From the NCBI RefSeq assembly GCF_002224645.1, contig NZ_CP022121.1:2176501-2240500 (forward strand): a stretch of DNA of 64,000 bases, given 5' to 3'. This DNA comes from Dehalobacterium formicoaceticum (GTDB taxonomy: Bacteria; Bacillota; Dehalobacteriia; Dehalobacteriales; Dehalobacteriaceae). Every line of letters starts with the position of its first letter. The first letter of the stretch is position 1. The position numbers and the translations under genes are program-made. The notes beneath the pieces were generated by a model. The model worked only from the letters and a program-made list of their open reading frames with translations. It was not told where the DNA came from and searched no databases. Shown one piece after another: positions 1 to 8,540 of the stretch.

Positions 1-1
1 T

Positions 2-670
2 GCCTATATCAAATCAGGTCAAGGCGGTAAGGAGGAAATGCCGGATCAATCTTTAGACTTGACTCCCAAGGATATTTTTACGACCCGGTCGGTCTGGACA
101 GGTGCCTTATCTTTTTTCTGTACCAACTATCTTTTCTACTTATTCATGACATGGTTACCCACTTACTTTATGAGGGGGCTTGGCCTCCAATTGGGGCAAA
201 GCGCTCTATTTGCTATGATGCCCTATATTGTGGCTGTGTTCACATATCCGATCGGCGGTTATTTAGCGGATAAGGCTGCAGGCAAATTTGGAGATAACAT
301 CGGACGTAAGATATTCCCGGTTATCGGCATGGTTTCAGCCGGAGTCTTGCTAATATTGGGATCTCAAGCAGCGAATGCATTTAATGCTATGGTATTAATA
401 TCTGCTTCGAATGGCCTTTTATGCCTTACTATGGGTGGATACTACTCTATGCCGATGGTCTTTTCTCGAAAAAATGCTGGAAAAATAACTGGTCTATGGT
501 CCACTTTTGCCACAATAGGCGGAGTGACGGCTCCCCTTCTTACCGGGGTAATCGTGGACGCTTATGGATATAATTTTGCCTTGTATCTAGGTGCTTTGAT
601 ATCCATCGTAGGCTCTCTGATATTATTGTTGTTTGTTAGGGTTAAGGAAATTACACCTAAATGTGTATGA
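2..670 (+). CDS. MFS transporter, C-terminal half (cut by window edge)
   Basis: The frame is open to the left edge of the window, so this is the C-terminal part of a longer gene; the ATG at 38 is internal. The visible ~220 residues carry about six hydrophobic helices. The typical MFS loop reads GGYLADKAAGKFGDNIGRK, close to the G-x-x-x-D-R/K-x-G-R-K signature that follows the second helix of each half. The fold suggests a proton- or anion-coupled importer of the anion:cation symporter type (inference from helix layout). An acyl-CoA ligase follows 55 bp downstream on the same strand, so it may import a carboxylic acid that the ligase then activates. The substrate cannot be read from the sequence. 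Confidence 0.8.
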   Translation, partial: AYIKSGQGGKEEMPDQSLDLTPKDIFTTRSVWTGALSFFCTNYLFYLFMTWLPTYFMRGLGLQLGQSALFAMMPYIVAVFTYPIGGYLADKAAGKFGDNIGRKIFPVIGMVSAGVLLILGSQAANAFNAMVLISASNGLLCLTMGGYYSMPMVFSRKNAGKITGLWSTFATIGGVTAPLLTGVIVDAYGYNFALYLGALISIVGSLILLLFVRVKEITPKCV

Positions 671-725
671 ATAGACGCACATAGGTGATCGAAGAATTAT
701 TATAACCGATAAAGGGGTTGATAGG

Positions 726-2360
726 ATGTCTTTGGAGATGATAATAAATGAAGAACGAAAGCGGGAATACCGTCAAGCCGGTTACTGGGGTGACGCAACC
801 TTGGCTGACTATTGGCAGATGTCTGTGATAAGCGTCCCAGATAAGGTGGCCGTTGTTGATCTCCAAGGAACGAGCTATACTTATGCTGAATTGGATCATG
901 CTGCTGGCCGAGTGGCAGCTTATCTAAAAGACAGTGGGGTAATGCCAGGCGACTTTGTATCATTTCAAATACCCGGCTGGTCAGAATTCACGATGATCTA
1001 TGTGGCGTGTCTCAAAGTTGGAGCAGTTGCCAATCCTATCTGTTGGGGCTATCGTGCTGATGAATTATCATACATTCTCAATAAATGTGAGTCCAAAATA
1101 TTGTTTATCCCCTCTGAGTTTAAGGGTTTTGATTTTCCGGCAATGATGAGTTCCCTTAGGCAGAAAATTCCTACCTTGCAGGAAATAGTAATCGTCGAAA
1201 AGGTAAAAGAGGCTCGGGCAGGTACCACTCTACACATGATACTCAGCGATTATTCACCTTTAGTCGGCAATTGCGGAAGTAGTTCGGACGATCTGGCTGC
1301 CGTTTTATTTACATCAGGAACGGAGGGTTTTTCGAAGGGGGTCCTGTTGACCCATAATAATATTATTGCCGCGGAAAAATCCTTGGCTGCGGCAATGAAT
1401 ATTACACATCTAGATGTCATGTTAATGCCCGCACCAACAGCCCACGCTACCGGTTTTCATCACGGGGTGTCTTTGCCATTCATTTGCGGTGCCAAAAGTG
1501 TTCTTCAGGATATATTTGCTCCGGAAATTACTCTTAAGTTAATTGAAAGGGAAAAATGCACCTGCTCTATGGGTGCAACGCCATTTGTTTACGACATCCT
1601 GCGTACCCTGCAAAAAACAAAATATGATATTTCGACGTTGCGTTTTTTCATGTGCGGTGGGGCGCCAATACCCAGACATATGGTTAAGGAAGCTATGGAA
1701 GCAGGGATTAAGGTAATCGGAGTTTATGGTTCAACGGAAAGTGTTCCGCATACAGCTGTAAGATTGAGTGATGATATCGAAAAAATTATCAATACTGATG
1801 GGGTGGCGGTAGCGGGGGTCGAAGTTCAAGTCGTGGACGAATCACTGCGCCCTGTGCCGGCTGGGATTCAGGGAGAGGAGGCCTCTCGTGGACCAGCGGT
1901 TTTTGTGGGTTATCTCAAGGAACCTGAGTTAACTGCAAAGGTTTTAGATAACAATGGCTGGTATTACAGTGGCGATCTTTGTGTCAAGGATGACGACGGA
2001 TATATCCGAATTACGGGTAGGAAGAAGGACATTATTATTCGTGGGGGAGAGAATATTAGTAGCAGCGAATTGGAGAATATCCTTCTTCAACATCCTAATG
2101 TCCGTCAGGCAGGAGTGGTTGCTATGCCTGACCCCAGGTTGGGTGAGAGAGTCTGTGCTTATTTGGTATTGAATGATAGGAATAAGGGGTTAACCCTGAC
2201 AGAAGTGAGGGATTTTTTCTCGGAAAAAGGTGTGAGCAAGTTTAAATGTCCTGAACGAATAGAATTTATGGAAGATCTACCGCGCACGGAGGCAGGGAAA
2301 ATCCAGAAATTCGTGTTGCGTCAGGATATAGTGAATAAATTAGAAAAAGAGAAAGATTAG
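726..2360 (+). CDS. AMP-forming acyl-CoA synthetase (ANL superfamily)
   Basis: This is a complete 544-residue adenylate-forming ligase that would convert a carboxylate, ATP and CoA to acyl-CoA, AMP and PPi in the cytoplasm. The phosphate-binding loop TSGTEGFSKG lies near residues 196-205. The A5 motif GVYGSTES, the A7/A8 region YSGDLCVKDDDGYIRITGRK, and the C-terminal catalytic lysine in EAGKIQKF (near residue 525) are all present. The family includes CaiC-like and cyclohexanecarboxylate-type ligases; substrate is not predictable here. It follows an MFS transporter on the same strand and precedes an interrupted lysR gene. The start at 726 has an AAGGGG-type ribosome site about 12 bases upstream. 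Confidence 0.9.
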   Translation: MSLEMIINEERKREYRQAGYWGDATLADYWQMSVISVPDKVAVVDLQGTSYTYAELDHAAGRVAAYLKDSGVMPGDFVSFQIPGWSEFTMIYVACLKVGAVANPICWGYRADELSYILNKCESKILFIPSEFKGFDFPAMMSSLRQKIPTLQEIVIVEKVKEARAGTTLHMILSDYSPLVGNCGSSSDDLAAVLFTSGTEGFSKGVLLTHNNIIAAEKSLAAAMNITHLDVMLMPAPTAHATGFHHGVSLPFICGAKSVLQDIFAPEITLKLIEREKCTCSMGATPFVYDILRTLQKTKYDISTLRFFMCGGAPIPRHMVKEAMEAGIKVIGVYGSTESVPHTAVRLSDDIEKIINTDGVAVAGVEVQVVDESLRPVPAGIQGEEASRGPAVFVGYLKEPELTAKVLDNNGWYYSGDLCVKDDDGYIRITGRKKDIIIRGGENISSSELENILLQHPNVRQAGVVAMPDPRLGERVCAYLVLNDRNKGLTLTEVRDFFSEKGVSKFKCPERIEFMEDLPRTEAGKIQKFVLRQDIVNKLEKEKD

Positions 2361-2619
2361 TAGATTTTCACGGCTACATTTGGAGTAGTGGAATAATTAA
2401 TGAGTAGTCAGAGAGTGTCTTAATTCTTTCTGCGTTGCAGGGGTTAAGGCATCTTCTTGCTTTTTATGTTAAATAACATCTAGGTAAATGTTATAATTAA
2501 TCATAATTAGTTAGTGTTGTTTTAACAAGCAGATTTGTGATTGAAATAACCATCACATGACCTTGGTACTACTCTACAGGGTGTGAAACTTCGGAAGTTT
2601 TCGGGGAGGTGAGTAGAAA
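2361..2619. other. Intergenic region upstream of disrupted lysR, with possible operator
   Basis: This stretch has no ORF. Near 2555-2580 an imperfect dyad (ACCTTGGTA ... CTACAGGGT) resembles the spacing of MerR-family operators, and a short inverted repeat (AAACTTC/GAAGTTT) follows near 2586-2600. A clear AGGTGAG ribosome site precedes the ATG at 2620. Operator identity is speculative. Confidence 0.3.
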
Positions 2620-2733
2620 ATGAATCTTTATCAGTTATATTATTTTAAGACACTGGCGGAGTTAGAACATTATACAAAAGCCGCTGCACAGCTCTGTTTA
2701 ACACAGCCTAGTCTAAGTAATGCTATATCTTCC
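2620..2733 (+). pseudogene. LysR-family regulator, 5' fragment (38 codons before IS66)
   Basis: The ATG at 2620, with an AGGTGAG ribosome site, starts a typical LysR N-terminus (MNLYQLYYFKTLAELEHYTK, then AAAQLCLTQPSLSNAISS), which is helices 1-3 of the winged HTH. After residue 38 the frame runs into the IS66-type end and stops about 17 codons later, at the TAA near 2782. Codons 16-38 are repeated exactly at 5251-5320 on the other side of the element, where the rest of the gene continues. The uninterrupted gene would have coded for about 305 residues. Confidence 0.85.
2664..2733 (+). repeat. 70-bp direct repeat, left copy, flanking the IS66-type element
   Basis: Bases 2664-2733 (starts AGAACATTATACAAAAGCCG, ends GCTATATCTTCC) are identical to 5251-5320. 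They abut the two terminal inverted repeats exactly, so this looks like a target duplication. Known IS66-family elements usually make 8-bp duplications. Confidence 0.9.
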
Positions 2734-2817
2734 GTAAGCGTCAAATACTACCCACATATTCTTTTGAATCTAGCTATGAGATAATGTCTCCATGATAACT
2801 ATAAGGAGGCCTGCTCA

Positions 2818-3135
2818 TTGACCAAAGTTGAAAAGTGCCAAATGTGGAAATCCAGGGTGAATGAATTTAAATCGAGTGGCCAAACGGCTACAGCATGGTG
2901 CACAGCACATGAATTGAAGATCAATCAGCTGCGCTACTGGATGCGTAAGTTTAAGTCAGAAAGCAAGTCAGCAGAGAAGAAAATGCAGTGGCTTTCCGTG
3001 GAGATCGGCGGGTTAGAAGTAAGCGAACCTCAAGAAGCTTTGCCCGTTCGTGTAGGCAAAGCAACTATTGAAGTGCGTCCGGGATTCAATCCCAAACTTC
3101 TCTCTGATGTCGTTAAGACGCTATCAGTTATTTGA
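2818..3135 (+). CDS. tnpA: IS66 accessory protein TnpA (Orf1-like, HTH)
   Basis: This 105-residue protein starts at a TTG with an AAGGAGG ribosome site 8-9 bases upstream. Residues 8-45 (…KSRVNEFKSSGQTATAWC…LNQLRYWMRKF-like) match the helix-turn-helix of IS66 TnpA/Orf1, a small protein required with TnpB for transposition in several IS66 members. It is convergent with, and overlaps by 12 bases, the 3' end of the transposase gene. In canonical IS66 it would be the first gene of a co-directional operon. Confidence 0.8.
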   Translation: MTKVEKCQMWKSRVNEFKSSGQTATAWCTAHELKINQLRYWMRKFKSESKSAEKKMQWLSVEIGGLEVSEPQEALPVRVGKATIEVRPGFNPKLLSDVVKTLSVI

Positions 3136-4716
3136 AGAAACTTTGCAGGATTCCGGAAGCGTGTCCGACCATGGGAGCAAAGCATCCAGTTGAGCCATAT
3201 TTCCCAAGTCAATGTTGGGCAACTTCTCAAATAGATACGTCAAATAATGAAAAGGGCTCAGATGGTTGGCCTTTGCCGTCTCAATCATGCTGTAGATGAT
3301 TGCACTGGCCGTAGCACCCTTCGGAGTGTTACTGAAGAGGAAGTTTTTTCTTCCGATTACGAAAGGCTTGATGGCTCGTTCTGCTCGGTTATTACTGATT
3401 TCCAGCCGACCATCAAGCAAGAACGCGCACAGTTTATCCCACTGCTTCAGGCTGTAATCAATGGCTTTTCCTAAAGCACTTTTCGGAAGAACCTGTCTTT
3501 TCTTCGTTCTTAACCAGGCTTCGAAGACATCAAGAACCGGTTTGCTTTGTTCCAAACGCTTGTCGTATCGCTCGTCAGCATCCAGATCCTTGAACCCTTG
3601 CTCTAGGTGAAAAAGCTGGTTACAATAATCCAGCCCTTCTTTCGCAACAGAAGATGTCTGGTCGGAGCCTTTTGGCAAGGCTTTGAGTGCATCAGAAAAA
3701 TACCTTCTGGCATGAGCGAAGCAACCGACCGGTTTGACACCTGGAATGCCGTTATACCCTATATAGCCATCAGTATGCAAATATCCATTAAAACCGTCAA
3801 GCATGTTTTGCGGATGCTTACTGGCTCTGGTCGTACGATAGTCATAAAGATAGATCGGCACATCCGTATGACCTGTAGCATACAGCCACATATATGATTT
3901 GTTAGCGGCTGTTCTTCCTTCTTCACGCAGCACTTGCAATATCGTTTCATCCGCATGTAAAATCTCATGCCCAATTAGCTTGGTATGCATGCGGTTGTAC
4001 AGATGAACAAGCCAATCATTCGCACCGTGAATCATCCAGTTGGCCAGTGTCTGGCGAGATAAATCGATACCAAAGTGTTTGAATTGCTGCTCCTGGCGGT
4101 AAAGCGGAACAGCAAGAGTATATTTTCGATCCATCACAAACGCCATTAAAGACGGTGAGACAAAGCTACCCGGAAGCACAGGGGCAGGCATGGGTGCAGT
4201 GATCACCGGCGTGGAGATGTCATTTTTCTCACAGTTACGGCATGTATATACGTGTCGCACGTGTTTGACTACCTTAACCTGAGCTGGAATAACCTTGATC
4301 TCCTTTCGGATTTCTTTACTCATCTGATGTAAATGCTCACCACACTGTGGGCAAGTTTGTGCTTCATCCGATAAGGGGTATTCCACAGTCTCTACGGGAA
4401 GATCATCAAGCATTTTGTCGTTCTTGCCCTTGGTCTTGCGTCTTTTATATGTAATTTCCTCAACCGTTGGTTCAGATGCCTTAGGATCGGCTTCTTGTTC
4501 CGCTTCATCGAAGAAACTTAATTGATCTGGATTGGTTTTCTCGCTGGATGCACCGAATCGCCGCTTCTGGCTTAAAAGGAACTGTTCTTCGTACCATTTC
4601 AGCTTAGCGGACAACTCTTCGATTTGGTGCTCTTGAACAGAAATTTTGTCCTTAAGACTTTGTATATGTTCATCCGTTTGAGGATGGTTTGCGTCTGATT
4701 CAGTTATGTTTTCCAT
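3124..4716 (-). CDS. tnpC: IS66 transposase TnpC
   Basis: This 530-residue DDE-type transposase is of usual IS66 length. It has an N-terminal coiled-coil leucine-rich region (residues ~15-50), then an LSQKRRFGASSEK motif typical of IS66. A zinc-ribbon follows with CPQCGEHLH and a later C-x2-C (YTCRNCEK). The catalytic domain includes LHADETILQVL (first Asp), YLHTDGYIGYN (second Asp) and the C-terminal RLEISNNRAERAIKPFVIGRKN signature. The ATG at 4716 lies 72 bases after the tnpB stop, so tnpB and tnpC are probably co-transcribed from the right end of the element. Confidence 0.95.
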   Translation of the reverse strand: MENITESDANHPQTDEHIQSLKDKISVQEHQIEELSAKLKWYEEQFLLSQKRRFGASSEKTNPDQLSFFDEAEQEADPKASEPTVEEITYKRRKTKGKNDKMLDDLPVETVEYPLSDEAQTCPQCGEHLHQMSKEIRKEIKVIPAQVKVVKHVRHVYTCRNCEKNDISTPVITAPMPAPVLPGSFVSPSLMAFVMDRKYTLAVPLYRQEQQFKHFGIDLSRQTLANWMIHGANDWLVHLYNRMHTKLIGHEILHADETILQVLREEGRTAANKSYMWLYATGHTDVPIYLYDYRTTRASKHPQNMLDGFNGYLHTDGYIGYNGIPGVKPVGCFAHARRYFSDALKALPKGSDQTSSVAKEGLDYCNQLFHLEQGFKDLDADERYDKRLEQSKPVLDVFEAWLRTKKRQVLPKSALGKAIDYSLKQWDKLCAFLLDGRLEISNNRAERAIKPFVIGRKNFLFSNTPKGATASAIIYSMIETAKANHLSPFHYLTYLFEKLPNIDLGNMAQLDALLPWSDTLPESCKVSSNN

Positions 4717-4788
4717 GGCTTTATTATATCATTTTTCGCTAATGAAAGATAGCCAAAAACCGCATAGAATCAAGGTTTTTCGCAGTTT

Positions 4789-5151
4789 TTATATGATGAT
4801 TCTCTCGCTTATTTCCGGATTGGCACTTGCCTGATGAAGGGGTAAACCATCGAGCAGCCATCGAAATTCTCGCTGGCTGACAGCAAGTGACTGGCTATTG
4901 CCATCTGGCCACTGAAAGTGTCCTTTCTCGAGGCGCTTGTAATGGAGCCAGAATCCATCGCCACCCCATTCTAGGACTTTGACTTTGTCCTTTTTGCGAT
5001 TACAAAAGACAAAAAGATGCCTAGAGAATGGATCCAAGCGGAAATGCTCTTGCACGATTACAGCCAAGCCATCGATAGACTTGCGAAGATCCGTTGCGCC
5101 GGCTGCAAGATAAACCGTGTCTACTCGGCCTAACATCATAGCCACACTCAC
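4789..5151 (-). CDS. tnpB: IS66 accessory protein TnpB (Orf2)
   Basis: This 120-residue protein has the conserved IS66 Orf2 signature: VYLAAGATDLRKSIDGLA, then LFVFCNRKKDKVKVLEW and WLLDGLPLHQ. It is needed with TnpC for transposition in studied family members; its biochemical role is not settled. The first GTG (5151) sits directly on the AAGGAA ribosome site. The GTG at 5145 or ATG at 5139 may therefore be the true start. It lies just inside the right terminal repeat, with no tnpA upstream of it. Confidence 0.9.
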   Translation of the reverse strand: MSVAMMLGRVDTVYLAAGATDLRKSIDGLAVIVQEHFRLDPFSRHLFVFCNRKKDKVKVLEWGGDGFWLHYKRLEKGHFQWPDGNSQSLAVSQREFRWLLDGLPLHQASANPEISERIII

Positions 5152-5161
5152 TTCCTTGTGA

Positions 5162-6124
5162 TTGTCATGGAGGAGGTTTTGTCCCTCTTTTCGAATTCAT
5201 TATCTCATAGTAAGAAAAGGACGAATATGTGGGTTTGATTTGACGCTTACAGAACATTATACAAAAGCCGCTGCACAGCTCTGTTTAACACAGCCTAGTC
5301 TAAGTAATGCTATATCTTCCTTAGAAAATGAGCTGGGAGTAGCGCTATTTGAAAAGCATGGACGTAATGTTGCGCTGTCAAAATACGGAAGAGAGTTTTT
5401 GCCCTATGTCGAAAAAGCCTTAGCAGAATTAGAACAGGGAGCTGACAAGATCAAAGAATCGGCAAGTAATGCTCAAGGTGTTATTAACGTTGGATTTATT
5501 TATACACTTAGCTCACACTTCATTCCTGAATTAATCTCTGGTTACAGGAAGGTTGAACAAAAACCAAATATACGGTTTGCTTTACAAGAAGGAACGACCC
5601 AAGATGAATGTACGGCTGATTTAATTGTACGCTTAAAGACCGGAAAGATTGATTTGGTTTTTGCTTCATTAGTACCCAAGGATTCTGATGTCGAATTTGT
5701 TCCTATCTGTGAGCAAAAATTAGTTGTTCTTCTACCTTATGATAATCCTCTAGCCCAGAATAATGAGATTGATCTCAAAGATTTGGAGCCATATCCTTTA
5801 ATACATTATTCGGGTAAGCCCGGATTGAAACGAGAAATCAATCGCCAATATGCGAAGGTCAATCTAATTCCAAAAGTTTGTTGTGAGGTAGGTGATGACG
5901 TTTCAATGGCTGGTTTGGTAGCGGCTAAAATAGGAATCGCCATCGTCCCGGAAAACCCTACCTTCCGGAATTTTGACATAAAAATACTTCCTATTGGTAA
6001 TCCTAAATATAAAAGAATCATTTATTTTGGCTATATGAAAAATAGACAGGAGACTTTACCTATCCAGAAATTTAAGAAGTATGTTATCGATAGTTTTAAA
6101 GAATTTACAGAACAAGCCCTTTAG
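5162..6124 (+). pseudogene. LysR-family regulator, 3' part fused to IS66 end
   Basis: From 5251 this frame encodes nearly a whole LysR protein, starting at EHYTKAAAQLCLTQPSLSN. It has an intact recognition helix (PSLSNAISSLENELGVALFE), the linker helix, and a CynR/CysB-type effector domain (residues ~105-310). Only the first 15 residues of the original protein are missing. They are replaced by codons read from inside the IS66 end, with possible TTG starts at 5162 or 5240. The 70-bp duplication is what restores the DNA-binding helices. Whether the chimera is translated or folds is unknown, so the entry is a disrupted gene with possible residual function. Confidence 0.75.
5251..5320 (+). repeat. 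70-bp direct repeat, right copy, flanking the IS66-type element
   Basis: Exact copy of 2664-2733, directly abutting the right terminal repeat and continuing into the rest of the lysR gene. Confidence 0.9.
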
Positions 6125-6259
6125 TTGAACCGGTGTTGGTAGAACAAATAGAGGACGTTTAAGCTTATATATAATTGGTAACAACAACCAAAAGTGGAGA
6201 TAGGTATTTCGGAATAATTCATTTTATCACGATATCGGGGTAAAATGGGCTTTTTGTAT

Positions 6260-6777
6260 AGGGAGCAAGGTTTTACCGGTGCCTCAGAGGGGTACTTTAC
6301 GGGAGAAAGAGTAAATATTTATGCAGCGGCTTAAGAAAACAGGATGAATGAAACTGACGGGATCATGCTCCTGGGAAAAACAAATTTCATACTGCCGGGA
6401 GAAGAGCTGCTGATCTCGTACCACGACGGTTATAGTGATCTGCCGGTGACGGACAAATTACCGCATCTTTATATGCTACCAAAACCTATTATAATGGTAA
6501 AGATCTTTCTCTAAAGATTAAAGTGCCTGAAATGAAATTTACCGGCAGCAAGCTGGAGGTCGGTAACTTTGAAAATAAGATCAGTTTAGTTGAGTTTCGA
6601 AAAGATTTCGTCGCTGCCCAATTCGCAGATCCTGACACGACTCCGCAATTTCAAGGTCCGGGTTCCGGACTGAGACATTTCCAAGTGGGGCAAAGGATAC
6701 TTTATCTGGAAATCCCTTCAAATGTTGAAATAAAGTCTGGCCAATTGGGGGTTCAATTTGTCGGAGAAACGATATAA
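6260..6777 (+). pseudogene. Decayed gene of unknown function (multiple frame breaks)
   Basis: Protein-like sequence continues across at least three frames. A stretch from about 6260 (REQGFTGASEGYFTGERVNI) ends at a TAA near 6331. A 56-codon ORF follows (6344-6514, with ILPGEELLISYHDGYSDLPV). From about 6447 the next frame reads SAGDGQITASLYATKTYYNG and continues to 6777, ending in VQFVGETI. The pieces abut in order, as expected for one secreted or surface-type protein damaged by small indels. I do not recognise the family. It lies between the disrupted lysR and the restriction-modification genes. Confidence 0.5.
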
Positions 6778-7008
6778 ACATAAACTTGATCCCTCCATTG
6801 GAGTGGTCTGACGGAGATTTATAATTCCTGAAAAATTGGGCATAGTCGTTAATTGCGGCTATGCTATTTTTCCGTTTAGTTTGCCAAGTTGATTGCTCCT
6901 ATGCAGCTATAGAAAAATGAATCTTATTTTCTGTGAAATCCTTTGATAGCTGCAAGTTTTTATGATACAATAGTTGCAATAAAAACATGCAGAAAGCGGG
7001 GTGGTACT

Positions 7009-8529
7009 ATGAGCCTTGCAAAGATGATTTATGAGAAGACAACATCGTATTTAGATACAATGCCTAAAACTGAGCGGAAGAAAATCGGTCAGTTTTTTAC
7101 ACCTGCCGCCATAGCTAATTATATGGCTGGATTGACCCGGAGCTCCGGCAATATTGTTTCAGTCCTCGACCCAGGTGCGGGGAGTGGGATTCTGTCCGCC
7201 GCTATTGTAGATGTACTTATATCAAAAGGAGTAAAAGAAATCTATCTTGATGCATATGAGAACAATTCTGACATACTGCCTATGCTGAAAGAAAACCTGA
7301 CTCTTATACAGCGGGCAGCACAAGATAGATATGTGGCATTACACTTCAACATTTTTGAAGAGAACTTTATTACCGAAAACCATTTTGCATGGACGGGGTT
7401 TATCAACATTCAGAAATACGATATTGTCATTGCCAATCCACCCTACAAGAAAATTGGCAAGCGCGATGCGGAAGCAAGCATCATGCAGGACATTGTTTAT
7501 GGTCAGCCGAACTTGTATTTTTTGTTTATGGCGATGGGAACGCGGCTGTTGAAAGACGGCGGGGAGTGCGTATATATTGTGCCGCGCAGCTTTTCCAGCG
7601 GCCTATATTTTACTGCATTCCGTAATCATTTCTTGAATGAGGTTAGAATAACAAATCTGCATTTGTTTACATCAAGAGAATCTGTTGGCGGCTCTGGAGA
7701 CAATGTATTGCAAGAGACAGTTATCTTGCGGGCAGCAAAAAAAAATATGCGTCCAGATGTCATAGAGATAACAGAATCCTCGGACGAAAGCTGTCATATC
7801 ACAAACCAATATTCTGTGGCGTATGACACTTGCGTCAGAAAGGACAGTAACTCTTTCTTATTCTTTCCGTCTTCTGAAGATGATGCGCAAATATTGAATT
7901 TTGTGAATCAATGGCCTGCGTCTTTGCCGGAATTAGGCTATCGGATGAAAACCGGAATGGTCGTAGACTTTCGTGAAACTACATGGCTCTGCACCGATAA
8001 CAAAGAGGAGGTTGTTCCGCTGCTCTGGGCATATAACTTCCATGAAAACCGTATCAATTTCCCGGTTGAAGTGGACGGAAAGCCCCAGTATCTTCATAAT
8101 GTTCAAGAAACGAATCGGCTTAAAATGAGGAAGGGCAACTATCTCTTGCTCAAGCGTTTTACTTCGAAGGAAGAACGCAAACGTCTCCAATGCGCGTTGC
8201 TATTTGAAGAAGAATTTCCTTTATACGATGGGATAAGCACGGAAAACCATTTGAACTTTATAACCAAAATCAATGGACATATGAGCAAAGAAGAATTGTA
8301 TGGATTGTTTGTTGTCCTCAACTCCAGTTGCATGGATAGATATTTCCGCATTTTGAATGGCTCTACCCAGGTCAATGCGAATGAAATCAATTCGATACCT
8401 TTCCCCGCACATAGAGACCTTGTGCAAATGGGCATAACGGCTATGCACAAAACATCATTAAACGATTCGGATTGTGACGATATTCTTAGAAATCAGTTCA
8501 TGTCTATAGCGATTAGTCAAGTGATGTAG
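7009..8529 (+). CDS. N6-adenine DNA methyltransferase of a BsuBI/PstI-type system
   Basis: This ~506-residue methyltransferase would methylate adenine in the recognition site and protect the host from the partner nuclease. The sequence shows KIGQFFTPAAIANYMAGL, the SAM-binding motif I DPGAGSG (residues ~54-60) and the catalytic motif IV NPPY (~143-146). Motif order is gamma-class. A longer frame begins at 6943, but the ATG at 7009 is preceded by a GGGGTGG-type ribosome site and gives the usual N-terminus, so it is preferred. The stop lies 11 bases before the endonuclease start. Its neighbours are debris and a lysR gene, which suggests horizontal gain. Confidence 0.9.
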   Translation: MSLAKMIYEKTTSYLDTMPKTERKKIGQFFTPAAIANYMAGLTRSSGNIVSVLDPGAGSGILSAAIVDVLISKGVKEIYLDAYENNSDILPMLKENLTLIQRAAQDRYVALHFNIFEENFITENHFAWTGFINIQKYDIVIANPPYKKIGKRDAEASIMQDIVYGQPNLYFLFMAMGTRLLKDGGECVYIVPRSFSSGLYFTAFRNHFLNEVRITNLHLFTSRESVGGSGDNVLQETVILRAAKKNMRPDVIEITESSDESCHITNQYSVAYDTCVRKDSNSFLFFPSSEDDAQILNFVNQWPASLPELGYRMKTGMVVDFRETTWLCTDNKEEVVPLLWAYNFHENRINFPVEVDGKPQYLHNVQETNRLKMRKGNYLLLKRFTSKEERKRLQCALLFEEEFPLYDGISTENHLNFITKINGHMSKEELYGLFVVLNSSCMDRYFRILNGSTQVNANEINSIPFPAHRDLVQMGITAMHKTSLNDSDCDDILRNQFMSIAISQVM

Positions 8530-8540
8530 GAGGATTTGTC

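Larger units (their letters stand above)
2734..5250. mobile_element. IS66-family insertion sequence, complete, 2517 bp
   Basis: The element begins GTAAGCGTCAAAT and ends with the reverse complement of the same sequence. The terminal inverted repeats extend over about 28 bases (…CCCACATATTC in both arms), and a second conserved block CTATGAGATAATG lies about 40 bases inside each end, possibly an inward promoter. The GTAA terminus is usual for IS66. Cargo: a TnpA-like gene on the plus strand, and TnpC and TnpB genes on the minus strand. That layout is unusual, since the canonical order is tnpA-tnpB-tnpC on one strand. All three frames are intact, so the element may be functional. Confidence 0.9.

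Noticed and set aside
2555-2580. MerR-type operator upstream of the disrupted lysR
   Set aside because: The dyad is imperfect and no MerR gene is nearby, so it is mentioned only as a possibility.
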